A DNA stretch of 64,000 nt, taken from contig JAHBNG010000008.1 of NCBI GenBank assembly GCA_019217005.1, forward strand, positions 62,001 through 126,000, given 5' to 3'. Made by a program: the position numbers and the translations under genes. The first letter of the stretch is position 1; every line of letters starts with the position of its first letter. Positions 8,640 to 17,909 of this stretch are shown piece by piece. The notes beneath the pieces are model-generated. The model saw nothing but the letters and a program-made list of their open reading frames with translations, was not told the origin of the DNA and did no database searches. The DNA is from Chloroflexi bacterium TSY (GTDB lineage Bacteria > Chloroflexota > Anaerolineae > Caldilineales > Caldilineaceae).

Positions 8640-9777
8640 ATGCATACACTCGAATATCTTCATCACCTATACAAACAACACCAAGATGCATTTCATACCC
8701 AAGTTGAGGAATTTGCACTTGGCAACAGAAAGTTTAACTTCAATTCGGAACCAGCGATTATGGGAGTCATCAACCTCTCTACCGATTCTTGGACCAAGGA
8801 AAGTATTTGTTACAGTCCCGAACAGGCCACACGACGCGGCATAATGCTAAAAGCCCAAGGCGCTGATATAGTCGATTTGGGTGCTGAGTCCACATTAGGA
8901 GAAGCGGCGCGAGTTGATGCAGCGGAGCAGAATCGCCAAATCGTACCTGTCGTTACAACGCTTAGTCAGGAAGGGGTATTAACATCTGTAGAGACCTACT
9001 ATGCAGAGGTTGCCCGAGAATGTCTGCTGGCAGGGGCAAATATCATAAACATGAGTGGTGGCCAGGAGAATGAAGCGATTTACCGCACTGTCGCTGAGTT
9101 CGATGCAGGGGTTATTATCTGCTATGTACGGGGTGGTTCATTTTAGGCGGACAATTAGGTTTACATTTTTGCAAAGAGAAAAGATGTTTATATTTTCTAA
9201 TTTGAGCCATGCTCAGGCAGAAAATGACCTCATATAGATTTTTGTCTATGTATCAAAAGTGTAAACCTAATTCTGAACCACCCCCTATGTACAGGCAGAA
9301 AATCCTCGTGAGATCAGCACCTATCAGTTTCCTGATACGGGCGACCCAGTCAACCTGATCTATGAATCTCTTGCGGCTGAAATAGAATTAGCAACCAAAC
9401 TAGGAGTTCGAAAGATTTTTGTTGATTCGGGTGTAGGGTTTACCTACCCAAATCTGGACTATGAAACCGACAACGCAGCGTTTAACATATCCAGAAAGCT
9501 CCAGGCATTCTTGACAACATTTCGCCTAAGAACACTAGGGTTTCCTGTCTGCAATCAGATGAGCTCGCTGGCCCAGTGTTTTGTTGAGGAGTTCCGAAAT
9601 GGGCAGCTCTTTTCGTCCGTCTTTGCTATGCTGGGGAGGACCGATTTAATGAGAACCCACCATGTCGCACAAGTAAAAGCTGCATCTGTAGCGTTAGAAT
9701 TATTGCAAGACAGTTTTCCGTCTAGCATGAAATGTGAGACAACCCGTGCGATAGAAGAGGCTACCAAACAGTGCTAA
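8640..9777 (+). pseudogene. DHPS-like (pterin-binding) protein 1, split by 155-bp MITE
   Basis: TIM-barrel homologue of dihydropteroate synthase. Present: AIMGVINLSTDSW (cf. the MGV-N-TPDS loop), GADIVDLGAEST, an ANIINMSGG block, VRKIFVDSGVGFTYP, and a C-terminal GRTDLMRTHHVAQVKAA. The MITE at 9130-9284 with an 8-bp duplicate breaks codon order after ICYV. Joining 8640-9129 to 9293-9777 gives an uninterrupted 324-aa protein. It overlaps the start of the next gene (GTGCTAA, 9771-9777), so the two paralogues are translationally coupled. The usual catalytic SRKS motif of DHPS is replaced by NQMSS, so dihydropteroate synthesis is doubtful. Confidence 0.8.
9130..9284. mobile_element. 155-bp MITE (family M155), copy 1
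   Basis: Ends GGGGTGGTTCA ... TGAACCACCCC, flanked by direct repeats CTATGTAC (9122-9129 and 9285-9292). Inner inverted blocks ATTAGGTTTACA lie near both ends. Same length as the copies at 42194 and 62896. No ORF of its own. Confidence 0.93.
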
Positions 9778-10697
9778 CTCTCGAATATCTCCACGATTTG
9801 TACGAAAAACACCGTGACGCGTTTCACGCCCAAGTCGAGGAGTTTTCGCTTGGCGGTAGACATTTTCGTTTTAATTCGGAAGTGGCCATTCTGGGCGTCA
9901 TCAATCTCTCCACAGACTCTTGGAACAAAGATAGCATCTGCTACAGCTCTGAACAAGCGATTCGGCGAGGCATTCTACTAAAGGCGCAAGGGGTGGATCT
10001 GGTCGATCTGGGTGCAGAATCGACACAAGGAGAAGCCGCACGGGTTGATGCAATGGAACAGAATCGTCAAATTTTACCTGTCCTCAAAACATTGAGTCAG
10101 GAAGGCGTCTTGACATCCGTTGAGACCTACTATGAACAAGTCGCCCGAGAATGTTTGATGGCCGGAACCAACGTCGTCAACCTGAGTGGCAGCGAAGAAA
10201 ACGAGAAGATTTATCGGACAGTAGCGGAGTTCGATGCAGGCGTCATAATTTGTTACGTGCAAGCAAAAAACCCGCGTGAGATCGATACCTATCAGTTTGC
10301 CGACACGGGCGACCCGGTTGATCTGATCTACGAATCTTTGGCAAGAGAGATAGAAATTGCAACCAATGTAGGAGTCCGCAAGATCTTTGTTGATCCGGGC
10401 GCGGGATTCACCTATCCGAATCTAGACTATCAAGCCAACCGGGTTGCATTGCACACACACTATAAACTCAAGACCTTCCTGACCTCCTTTCGACTGCGTA
10501 CACTGGGGTTTCCCGTTTGCAACCAGATGAGTTCATTCGTAGAGAGTTTCGTCGAAGAGTATCGCAGCGGACAGCTTTTGTCGGCTCTTTTTGCCATGGT
10601 CGGAAGGACTGATCTGATTCGGACGCATCATGTGGCACAGGTGAAGGGGGCGGCGACAGCATTGGAGTGGTTTCAAACGGGTGAAGAGTTGCTCTAG
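9771..10697 (+). CDS. DHPS-like (pterin-binding) protein 2
   Basis: 308 aa, a tandem paralogue of the preceding gene (e.g. LEYLHDLYEKHRDAFHAQVE versus LEYLHHLYKQHQDAFHTQVE). Starts with GTG at 9771, overlapping the stop of gene 1. Pterin-site elements are recognisable: GVINLSTDSW, GVDLVDLGAEST, VRKIFVDPGAGFTYP. The RPG loop after EST and the SRKS loop that bind p-aminobenzoate and catalyse in true DHPS are absent (QGEAARVD and NQMSS instead). It could act on a pterin with another acceptor, or form a heteromer with paralogue 1. It is shorter than gene 1 at the C-terminus and convergent with folE, overlapping its stop by 4 bases. Confidence 0.8.
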   Translation: MLTLEYLHDLYEKHRDAFHAQVEEFSLGGRHFRFNSEVAILGVINLSTDSWNKDSICYSSEQAIRRGILLKAQGVDLVDLGAESTQGEAARVDAMEQNRQILPVLKTLSQEGVLTSVETYYEQVARECLMAGTNVVNLSGSEENEKIYRTVAEFDAGVIICYVQAKNPREIDTYQFADTGDPVDLIYESLAREIEIATNVGVRKIFVDPGAGFTYPNLDYQANRVALHTHYKLKTFLTSFRLRTLGFPVCNQMSSFVESFVEEYRSGQLLSALFAMVGRTDLIRTHHVAQVKGAATALEWFQTGEELL

Positions 10698-10973
10698 CTC
10701 TCAAGCTTTGTCGCTTGGCTCATAAAAATCGCCTGCAAATTCAGATCAGATTTGAATACCCCTTTCATGCTGAAGGTCGAGAAGATTTGATTCTCTTCTC
10801 GCATGCCTCGCATGGCTTCGCAGAGGTGTTTTGCCGTGATATGAACTGCGACACCCTGGGGATTGAGCGCCTGCTGGAGACTGGTTGCAATTTCTTGTGT
10901 GAATTTCTCCTGCAGTTGAGGTTTGCGGGCTACTGTCTTGATTAGTCTAGTCAGTTTGCCCAGACCAATAATA

Positions 10974-12445
10974 CTTTACTTTCTGGTAAAAGAAAAGAGA
11001 TGAGAAATGTGACAAAAAGCGGTTAGCAGTTCATCCTAAAGGTAGAGAACCCAAAAAGGAGGAAGGAATGCTAACCGCGCCAGAAATAACTATAGCAGTA
11101 CTGATGAATGTATTGCAAGTAACGCCGATGGGAACAAACGTAAATGTAATGCGTCTGATGTGGGCAATGCTGAATGGGTCGTTTCTGAAAAGTCGAGGAG
11201 CAATCCATAGCGCATTGAAAGAAAGCGGGTTTGAAGATGAGGAGCTCCGGCGAAGCTGGTGGAGCTTTCGATATGGATCATGGGATATCACAAGTCTGCT
11301 GGGGTCGTGGCAAGAAGAAGTGGAAAGGGAATGGGAGGCAAAAAAGTTAGAAGGGTACCGAGTGAAAAGCATAGATATCACAGGGTTCTGGCGGAAGCTG
11401 GGAAAGTGAACCGACTCTATAACTCAACGGCTCGTCGGGCATTGCCCGCTCATCTTTGGTGATGATAAGCTCGGGGGAGATAGGCGGGAAGCGAGTGCCA
11501 CTGCTCAAGGCAATCATGAGATGCACGGTTGGAACAAAGGAAAGTGAGTTTCGGAAAAAGCTGCTGACAGAGACGAAGAAATCACTGGAGTCAGACGAAG
11601 TGGCGGTGGTCGATGCCGGGTTTACAATCAGAGAAATGCTAGAAAGCGGCATAGACCGATTTGTCCTGCGGGAAACTGCACAGTGCGCCGCAATGAGTTC
11701 CCCAAACGCAAAGAAAAGGCAGACCACCTGAATATGGTGATATTGTGCGACCGCTCTCGCAGCTATAAGGGAAAGCGACTCGAGGCTACAACTCCGGACT
11801 CGTCTGGTCGCTTTCTCTATAGTGGTCGCCTGATTTGCTATCAAGCATGGCACAATCTCGTCCCCAGAACAACCAAGGTGGATACAGCCAACCGTACCTA
11901 CTCGATTTACGTCATTCAGGATCCGGCCTACAACACACCTTTGGTTTTGGCGACCGTTATGACTTTGCAGCCTGAAACCATTTATCTTGTCTACCTGGAA
12001 CGCTGGCCTGTTGAACCTCCCCCCTTGGCTTCCAAGCAGATGATTGGCTTACATCGTCAATTTGTTCATGCCGATGAGGCTTGTTTCCGCTTACCTGAAC
12101 TGGGGCTGCTTGCTGGCAATCTTCTTTCCCATTTAGCCGCTTCTCTTCCTCCCATACCGACTGGCTACTGGGATCGAGAGCCTCAATCCACTCCCGGCAG
12201 GCTGCGCCGTGTTCTCTCGAGTGCTCTTTTTCCAACTCCTGACCAACTCGACCCTGACTTTCGGAAAAAGGCCTCGGTTTCACACCATTTCCCTAAAGGC
12301 GTTCTCGCTCATCGCCGCCTCAATGCCGCTGCTTAAACTAGCCGAGCACTATTTTTACATTTTATCCCGTTTTTTCAGGGTGGATTCTTTTTTCCGCCCC
12401 TTTCGGTTTGCCCTTTGTCACTCAAGCCTTTACCAGAAAGTAAAG
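10974..12445 (+). mobile_element. IS4-signature insertion sequence, copy B (inside folE)
   Basis: 1472 bp, perfect terminal repeats CTTTACTTTCTGGTAAA, 5-bp target duplicates TAATA (10969-10973 and 12446-12450). Orientation opposite to folE. Differs from copy A by several small indels. Confidence 0.93.
11068..12336 (+). pseudogene. IS4-like DDE transposase, broken copy B
   Basis: Starts MLTAPEITIAVLMNVL at 11068 after AAAGGAGG. The frame is lost at ITGFWRKLGK (near 11392; copy A has GFWRPKLQGK), again around 11450 (ARRALPAHLW), near 11680, and towards the C-terminus. The catalytic segments are all still present across frames, including YLERWPVEPPPLASK in 11683-12336 (here PP replaces HP). The break points differ from those of copy A. 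Same family comments as copy A. Confidence 0.8.
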
Positions 12446-12750
12446 TAATATGTTGATTGGGAATATAGCTGATATCTACACAGCCGTAAAAAGGCAAGAA
12501 GTGATGTTCACACATGGAGAAGAACTTCACGGCAGAGAGAGAGACAATGTTCAACTCACTCTCTGATTCAGTAATTGGAATCAAAGGATGAAGGATCTCC
12601 AAGGGATCTTGACCGACACCTGCAAAGACCTCACCAAACATCCCCGCAACACGCTTAGCCGAATCCTGGGATGAGGTCAATTCTCCTGCGATCTGCAATT
12701 GTTCAATTAAGGTGGAAATGGTTTCCGTCAGTTGACTTGTCATGTGCGCG

Positions 12751-13398
12751 CTACGATTGACGATGTCCATTCTCTGCTTTAGTCACCGAGTGGAAATTGT
12801 TTGATGATTTCATCGACAACATGTGATCCAGCCGCTCGCGCTTCGTTTCAAGATAGTCGACATTGTAATCGTTGGCAGATATCTCCAACGGTCTACGTTC
12901 AACGTCGAATCCTGCATCGATGAGCGCTTGAACTTTGTCGGGATTGTTGGTCATCAGGGCAATTCTATTTGCTTTGAGCGATTGCAAGATTTCGACAGCA
13001 ATGTCGTAACGACGATCATCAACCGGTTGCCCAACAGCAAGATTTGCATCAACGGTATCCAAGCCTTTGCCATCTTGAAGCGCATAGGCCCGAATCTTGT
13101 TGACGAGACCAATGCCACGCCCTTCTTGATCAAGATAGATAATGAGGCCGCTGCCATGTTCAGAGATCAACCGCATGCTTTCCAAAAGCTGTGGTTGACA
13201 GTCACAACGGAGGGATCCAAAGACTTCTCCTGTCAGGCATTTGGAATGAATTCTCGCAAGAATCCGTTCAGTTACATCGACGTTGCCATAGGTTAACAAG
13301 AGATGACAGGTGGAATCAGAATCGGGAAAGGTTTGCATCAGAAACCGGCCAAACTGCGTCGGAATCTCTGCCTGTACATTTGGATGCTGCTTTACCAT
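12751..13398 (-). CDS. ribA: GTP cyclohydrolase II
   Basis: 215 aa. Converts GTP to 2,5-diamino-6-ribosylamino-4(3H)-pyrimidinone 5'-phosphate, formate and pyrophosphate, the entry step of riboflavin synthesis. Conserved elements: LARIHSKCLTGEVFGSLRCD with the zinc cysteines (C..C.C), IIYLDQEGRGIGL, RRYDIAVEIL, and IALMTNNPDK. Full length for a stand-alone RibA (no RibB domain). Its last codons overlap the folE start. Placing ribA beside folE, folB and DHPS-like genes groups all GTP-derived pterin and flavin steps together. Confidence 0.93.
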   Translation of the reverse strand: MVKQHPNVQAEIPTQFGRFLMQTFPDSDSTCHLLLTYGNVDVTERILARIHSKCLTGEVFGSLRCDCQPQLLESMRLISEHGSGLIIYLDQEGRGIGLVNKIRAYALQDGKGLDTVDANLAVGQPVDDRRYDIAVEILQSLKANRIALMTNNPDKVQALIDAGFDVERRPLEISANDYNVDYLETKRERLDHMLSMKSSNNFHSVTKAENGHRQS

Positions 13399-13459
13399 GT
13401 AATTTAAAACGTATTTCGTATGCGGATTTTGACTAATATACCGATTGGCGTTGCTCAGT

Positions 13460-14143
13460 TTAGTTGTCCACGATCAAACGACCGATATCTCGCGTATGTG
13501 CATCACAGTACCACAACACCCCTTCGTGAATCGTCATGCCGTGGACTTCAGCCGGTGCTTCAACGCGAATGACTTGGTGGATGCGACCTTGTTCAGTGTC
13601 CATCAGATTGATCACACCTGACGATGTGTCCGATACCCAAAGCCGACCCTGCTCGCCCCAAGCAATCCCATGTACCCGCAAGCCTGCCGAAAGAAAGCGA
13701 TTGACCTCTTCCCACGTATCCGGATTCATGACGTGGACCGTCTGCGATGGTGGTGAGGCGACATAGAGTCGATTGTCTCGCCATTCGAGTCCATGCGCAC
13801 CAGTGACTCGTGCGTTCTCGGTGCCTTCGGTCCAAGCAACAACGCCTGCACCAGGTGAATCATACTTTGCGAGCGTTTTGCCCGTTGTCAAGTCAAGCTT
13901 GGCAATCTTACACTCATAGGTTGATGCAATCCAGAGAAAACCGCCACCGATAGTGATGCCACTGGAATGTTCGGTGTCGGTCTGGGCTTCAAATAACACC
14001 TCCCCCGTCTTGTAGTCCTGCCGGTAGACTTTGTGATCGACTTGGTCAATGCACCAAAGACCATCTGCTGCGGCCTGAAGACCATTTGGTTGCTCGCCTG
14101 GGCTTTTAAAGAGAATTTGTGGTTTTGCGATTGTGAATGCCAT
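13460..14143 (-). CDS. Beta-propeller protein (SMP-30/YncE/Vgb-like)
   Basis: About 227 aa from the ATG at 14143 (MAFTIAKPQILF), chosen because the upstream in-frame residues overlap the preceding intergenic sequence and TAGGAACC lies upstream. Repeated strands of the type GLWCIDQVDHKVYRQD, GFLWIASTYECKIAKLD, RLYVASPPSQTVHVMNP and RLWVSDTSSGVINLMD indicate a five- to six-bladed propeller of the lactonase/streptogramin-lyase type. No signal peptide from this start, so cytoplasmic. It follows the Gfo/Idh/MocA gene by 55 bases on the same strand; a sugar or lactone substrate is plausible but unproved. Confidence 0.65.
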   Translation of the reverse strand: MAFTIAKPQILFKSPGEQPNGLQAAADGLWCIDQVDHKVYRQDYKTGEVLFEAQTDTEHSSGITIGGGFLWIASTYECKIAKLDLTTGKTLAKYDSPGAGVVAWTEGTENARVTGAHGLEWRDNRLYVASPPSQTVHVMNPDTWEEVNRFLSAGLRVHGIAWGEQGRLWVSDTSSGVINLMDTEQGRIHQVIRVEAPAEVHGMTIHEGVLWYCDAHTRDIGRLIVDN

Positions 14144-14198
14144 TTGGTTGGTTCCTATGTTAATCAAAATAGCGAATAAAGTTTGGACAAATCCTGGT

Positions 14199-15245
14199 TC
14201 AGGAGTGGCATAATTGTGGCAGCTGCTTTTGCGCCGATTCCAAAATTGCCAACGTCGCAACTAACGTCTTCAGTCCATCTTGTCCGTTAATAATTGGCTC
14301 TTCTGTGCCACGAATGATTTGGCAGAAATGTTCGAGCTGCGCAACCAGTGGATCGGCTTTGGGTATCTCCAGTAAATTTTGCTCCAGCGGATGTTGCCAA
14401 CCGGCAGCGAATTCGTTTTGATAGTGCCACTGTCTCATTTGGGGAAAATCGAGCGAACCCTTGGTCCCGAAGAAGTGGTAACAGCTTTCACCATATTCTG
14501 GGTAAAACGAATTTTCACCGCTCGTCAATTCATAGGATCTCGGAGATGGTGTGGCGTCTGAAACGAAGATCGTCCCAATTGCGCCACTTTTGAATCGAAG
14601 CGTGATGCCTGCCGTATCTTCTACGGCAAAACCCCGTGTCTCTGAGCTTGCAATAGCATAAACGTGCTCGATCTCGCCGCAAATATATCGCAAAGTGTCG
14701 ATATCGTGAATGAGATTGATGAGAATCGGCCCACCACCGGGCAAGGTGCGCCATGTGGCATCATAGTAGTATTGTGGCTTTAAAAGTGCCCATACCATAG
14801 AGACGCCAATGAGCTTGCCAATCTTACCTCGTTGAATCGCGTTGCGGGTTGCTTGGATCAATGGATTGTGGCGCCGGTGGTGACCAACCAGAACCTGAAT
14901 CTTCTTTCGTTCCGCAATTTGTAGGAAGGCTTCCGCTTGTTCGACAGTCGCCGTAACAGGTTTTTCGACAAGTACGTGGACACCATGTTGGGCACAAGCG
15001 ATGCCAGCCTCCGCATGATGATCGGTCGGGGTGGCGATAATCGCTCCTTCTGGTTCTGTTTCGCATAGCAAGGCTTGGGTATCTTGATAGAATGGAACCC
15101 GAAGTTGCTCGGCAACGGTTGCTGCGTCTGAGTTTACATCACAAATCGCAATGAGTTCGCATGACGGGTGTTTTATTGCCAACTCGATATGCCGTCTACC
15201 GATCACACCTGCTCCGATGATGACCAATTTAACAGGCGTCATCAC
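14199..15245 (-). CDS. Gfo/Idh/MocA-family NAD(P)-dependent oxidoreductase
   Basis: 348 aa. The N-terminal Rossmann fold has VIIGAGVIGRRHIE followed by the acidic end of strand 2 (AICDVN), then IIATPTDHHAEAGIAC and VLVEKPVTATVEQAE, where the Lys of the EKP motif is catalytic in the family. The C-terminal alpha/beta domain includes GGGPILINLIHDIDTLRYI (His/Asp active-site helix). Family members oxidise or reduce cyclic polyols and sugars; the specific substrate is unknown. The start overlaps the recX stop by four bases (ATGA), so it is co-transcribed with recX above and the propeller gene below. Confidence 0.88.
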   Translation of the reverse strand: MMTPVKLVIIGAGVIGRRHIELAIKHPSCELIAICDVNSDAATVAEQLRVPFYQDTQALLCETEPEGAIIATPTDHHAEAGIACAQHGVHVLVEKPVTATVEQAEAFLQIAERKKIQVLVGHHRRHNPLIQATRNAIQRGKIGKLIGVSMVWALLKPQYYYDATWRTLPGGGPILINLIHDIDTLRYICGEIEHVYAIASSETRGFAVEDTAGITLRFKSGAIGTIFVSDATPSPRSYELTSGENSFYPEYGESCYHFFGTKGSLDFPQMRQWHYQNEFAAGWQHPLEQNLLEIPKADPLVAQLEHFCQIIRGTEEPIINGQDGLKTLVATLAILESAQKQLPQLCHS

Positions 15246-15880
15246 CCTGACTCCTCATCTTGTATGAACCCTTCTGCCGCTCGTTCTAAAACCGATTGCA
15301 CCACATCAAAACCAAAGCCGCGCCGACTCAGAAATCCCGCAACTTTTTGACGAAAGGTTTGTTGATCAAGTTCCTGCCAGCGCACCAGGCGCGATTGAAT
15401 GGCGGACCAAGCCGCCGCCGCCTCATCCAAATTGCTGAGGGCATGATCGATAATTTCGTGGCTGACCCCCTTTGCACGAAGCTCATACTGCAAGGCCCGT
15501 GCGCCACGCGGCTTGAGCCGGATACGGTTCGCCACCCAAGCGCGAGCAAACTCAGCATCATCTACATACCCATTATTCCGCAGTCGTTCAAGCGTCACGA
15601 CAATGACTTCCTCTGTGTATTCTTTCTTCTGCAGATAGAGCATCAATTCTTTTTCTGTGCGCTGGCGAAAGCTCAAGTAATGCAGCGAGGCTTGGTACGC
15701 TTGGAGGATGCCATCTTCGTGCTTCAGCGTCGTGATCTCTGTGGGATCTAGTGTCTGCCCTCGCTTGAGCCGTTCAGCAATCGACAATGCGATAGCAAAG
15801 GCGTACTCATTATCAAGGAATACATTGACCCGTTGCCTGTTGCGTTTCTGGATTTTTATGGCTGTGATTGTTTTGACCAT
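15242..15880 (-). CDS. recX: Regulatory protein RecX
   Basis: About 212 aa from the ATG at 15880 (a GTG at 15901 would add seven residues). RecX binds RecA filaments and modulates recombination. Typical tandem three-helix repeats are visible: RTEKELMLYLQKKEYTEEVI, LRNNGYVDDAEFARAWV and KPRGARALQYELRAKGVS. No recA is adjacent in the window. Four-base overlap with the Gfo/Idh/MocA gene. Immediately upstream is palindromic repeat B and the end of the ion-channel gene. Confidence 0.88.
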   Translation of the reverse strand: MVKTITAIKIQKRNRQRVNVFLDNEYAFAIALSIAERLKRGQTLDPTEITTLKHEDGILQAYQASLHYLSFRQRTEKELMLYLQKKEYTEEVIVVTLERLRNNGYVDDAEFARAWVANRIRLKPRGARALQYELRAKGVSHEIIDHALSNLDEAAAAWSAIQSRLVRWQELDQQTFRQKVAGFLSRRGFGFDVVQSVLERAAEGFIQDEESG

Positions 15881-15896
15881 ACTTCTACTTCTACTA

Positions 15897-15967
15897 GCCA
15901 CATTATTTAAACTTCGGACAATTGTCCTTCGATAAAAAGTGATTCAATTGTCCGAAGTTTAAGTGGC
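15897..15967. repeat. Complete palindromic repeat, family B (GGACAATTG)
   Basis: Arms GCCACATTATTTAAACTTCG...CAATTG and CAATTGTCCGAAGTTTAAGTGGC around a ~20-base loop. The TAA stop of the ion channel (15959-15961) is inside the right arm. Other copies: 7760-7800 (half), 26894-26966, 27067-27137, 48060-48088 (half). It lies at the 3' end or in the spacer of genes and could act as a bidirectional transcript end, though there is no U-run. Confidence 0.75.
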
Positions 15968-17909
15968 ATCTCCATAATGCTCTGGTCCGTTTTGGACCGA
16001 TTCGGCTATTGGCTCTTCTCGAATCAAGGTTTCTGCCAGAGGTGCAGGATCCGTTTGTCGTCCATTCCATGGTCGTGATGACTCTTCAGGGTTGGGCCGT
16101 ACGTTACCTCTATGAATGGGTGAATCCTGAGCAGAGTTAACGGTCGTTGTATCTAGCTGATGCAGCTGTTGAAATTCTGTACGGAATTGTTGCAATTCGG
16201 CACGGAGCTCCTTGACCATCTCCTCTAAATCATCATTGTTGTCGAGAATCATCTCATCGACAAAGACCGCATTTGCAAGTGATAAACCAAGGATACCACC
16301 AATGAGCACCGACACCATGAAATAGAGACGCAACATCAAAACAACACTGGTCGAAGCACCCGCTTCTGCTAGAGCATCGGGAATTTCATACCAGCCTTCT
16401 ACAGTGAATACTTTGAAGAGCGAGTAGATGGAAATCAGGGGGTTGCCAAAGTATTCCGGTGCGATCTCACCAAAGAGCATGGTCGCTCCCATAGAAAGGC
16501 TTAAGTTCAGGAAAAGGAGAACGAGAAAGACACTCACAGATGCACGCAGCGATCGAAGAATACCGGTCCAGATATGTTCTGCATTGGGCACAAACCGCAT
16601 GATTCGAATGAAGCGCAAAAAGCGCCCCAATCGTAATAATGTGACGAGCGCAAAAGCAGATGTTTGACTTTCGATAAAGGGATTGAGTAACAGTGGTAGG
16701 CTGGCAAGCATGATGAATAAATCAAACTTACTCGATAGTTGTATTTTGAGCAGGTGCCAGATTTGACAAAGTCAAATTAAGCAGAGCAGACCTGCCGTTT
16801 GGCGAAAAGGGTAGCGAAGACCTCCGCAATCTCCTGTCCGTCATTCAAGGCATCATGAGCCGTCAAGATGAGATCTTGAATCAGTGACTGAGTTTGCTGC
16901 CGGGTAGCCTCACCAAGGGATTTGCTGGGCGAGAATTGAGTTTTAGCCAATGATGGTCCCAAACAATCAAGGTGCAAGAGAGAATAAGCCACGAAGACCA
17001 GAGACCAATGTTTTTGAAAGGCGTTTCGCATGCAATATTCATCAAGACGCCATTGAGTCATAAAACGGCATAATTGTCTTGCAATTCAGGATTATCAAAA
17101 CTAATCACGATGCGTACCTTGCCGATAGAAGGGATACGCACAGTCATGGTAAAGGTGTAGTAAGTACGACCATCAATGGTGACAGGCTTGTAGGCATTCT
17201 GGGGGATGTAGGGGACCAACTCTTTGACTTTAATATGTGGCCCTCGAAAGTTATCGGCTGACCATCTTCATCCCGCAAACGAAAACTATTTGTCTCCAGA
17301 TTGCGATTGCACTTCAAGATGCTGATCCAATCTTTATTCAGACGATCGAGTACAGCTAGAAAATCTGGAGCGAGATACCAACCATCGAAGAGCCCAACCA
17401 AAGATAAGGGTTCGTTCAACAGCTTTTTCAACCAGTTCACTGGCAATGGTTATCTTGGTCTTAAACGCTTCGTCTCGCTCTCGAAAGGCGGGGTCAGTTA
17501 ATAGGTGGCTATCCACTCGTTTATGAAAAGCGGTTCGTTCTTTCTTTTTCTTGGGAATCTCGGTCACTGGGAAATGTTTTTCCACAAATGCTTCCCAGTC
17601 GGTAAACTCTTCGTACCGTCGGTAGATACTTGCATCGACCGGAAAACGGATAGCGCCACTGACATAGTGACTTGTGACTAAGTTATGAGCCAGTGGATGC
17701 TGACCATTGCTATGATTGTAGTGGGTGTCGATATACTCGAACAGACTTCCCACATGTTCACATAGTGTATCGTCAATCGCTAATACCGATTCTGACTCTG
17801 AACGTTGGTATTGTGCTGCCTCTGACTATACGCTCATCATTGAGTTTTTCGGCTCGCCAAGGAGCTTCACTCAGATACCGTGATACATTCGTCTTATCTG
17901 CACTATCTA

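Larger units (their letters stand above)
10694..12770 (-). pseudogene. folE: GTP cyclohydrolase I, split by IS4-type element copy B
   Basis: FolE makes 7,8-dihydroneopterin triphosphate from GTP, the first folate/pterin step. The N-terminal part (12770-12446) ends with the conserved SMCEHHFLPFYG block holding the zinc Cys and His; the C-terminal part (10968-10694) continues IGLGKLTRLIKTVARKPQLQ and GVAVHITAKHLCEAMRGMR with the last Cys. Joining them over one TAATA duplicate gives 199 aa with no frame change. The insertion removes the C-terminal 92 residues, including catalytic positions, so this copy cannot work. The start overlaps the end of ribA (12751-12770), indicating a ribA-folE operon. 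Confidence 0.9.
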
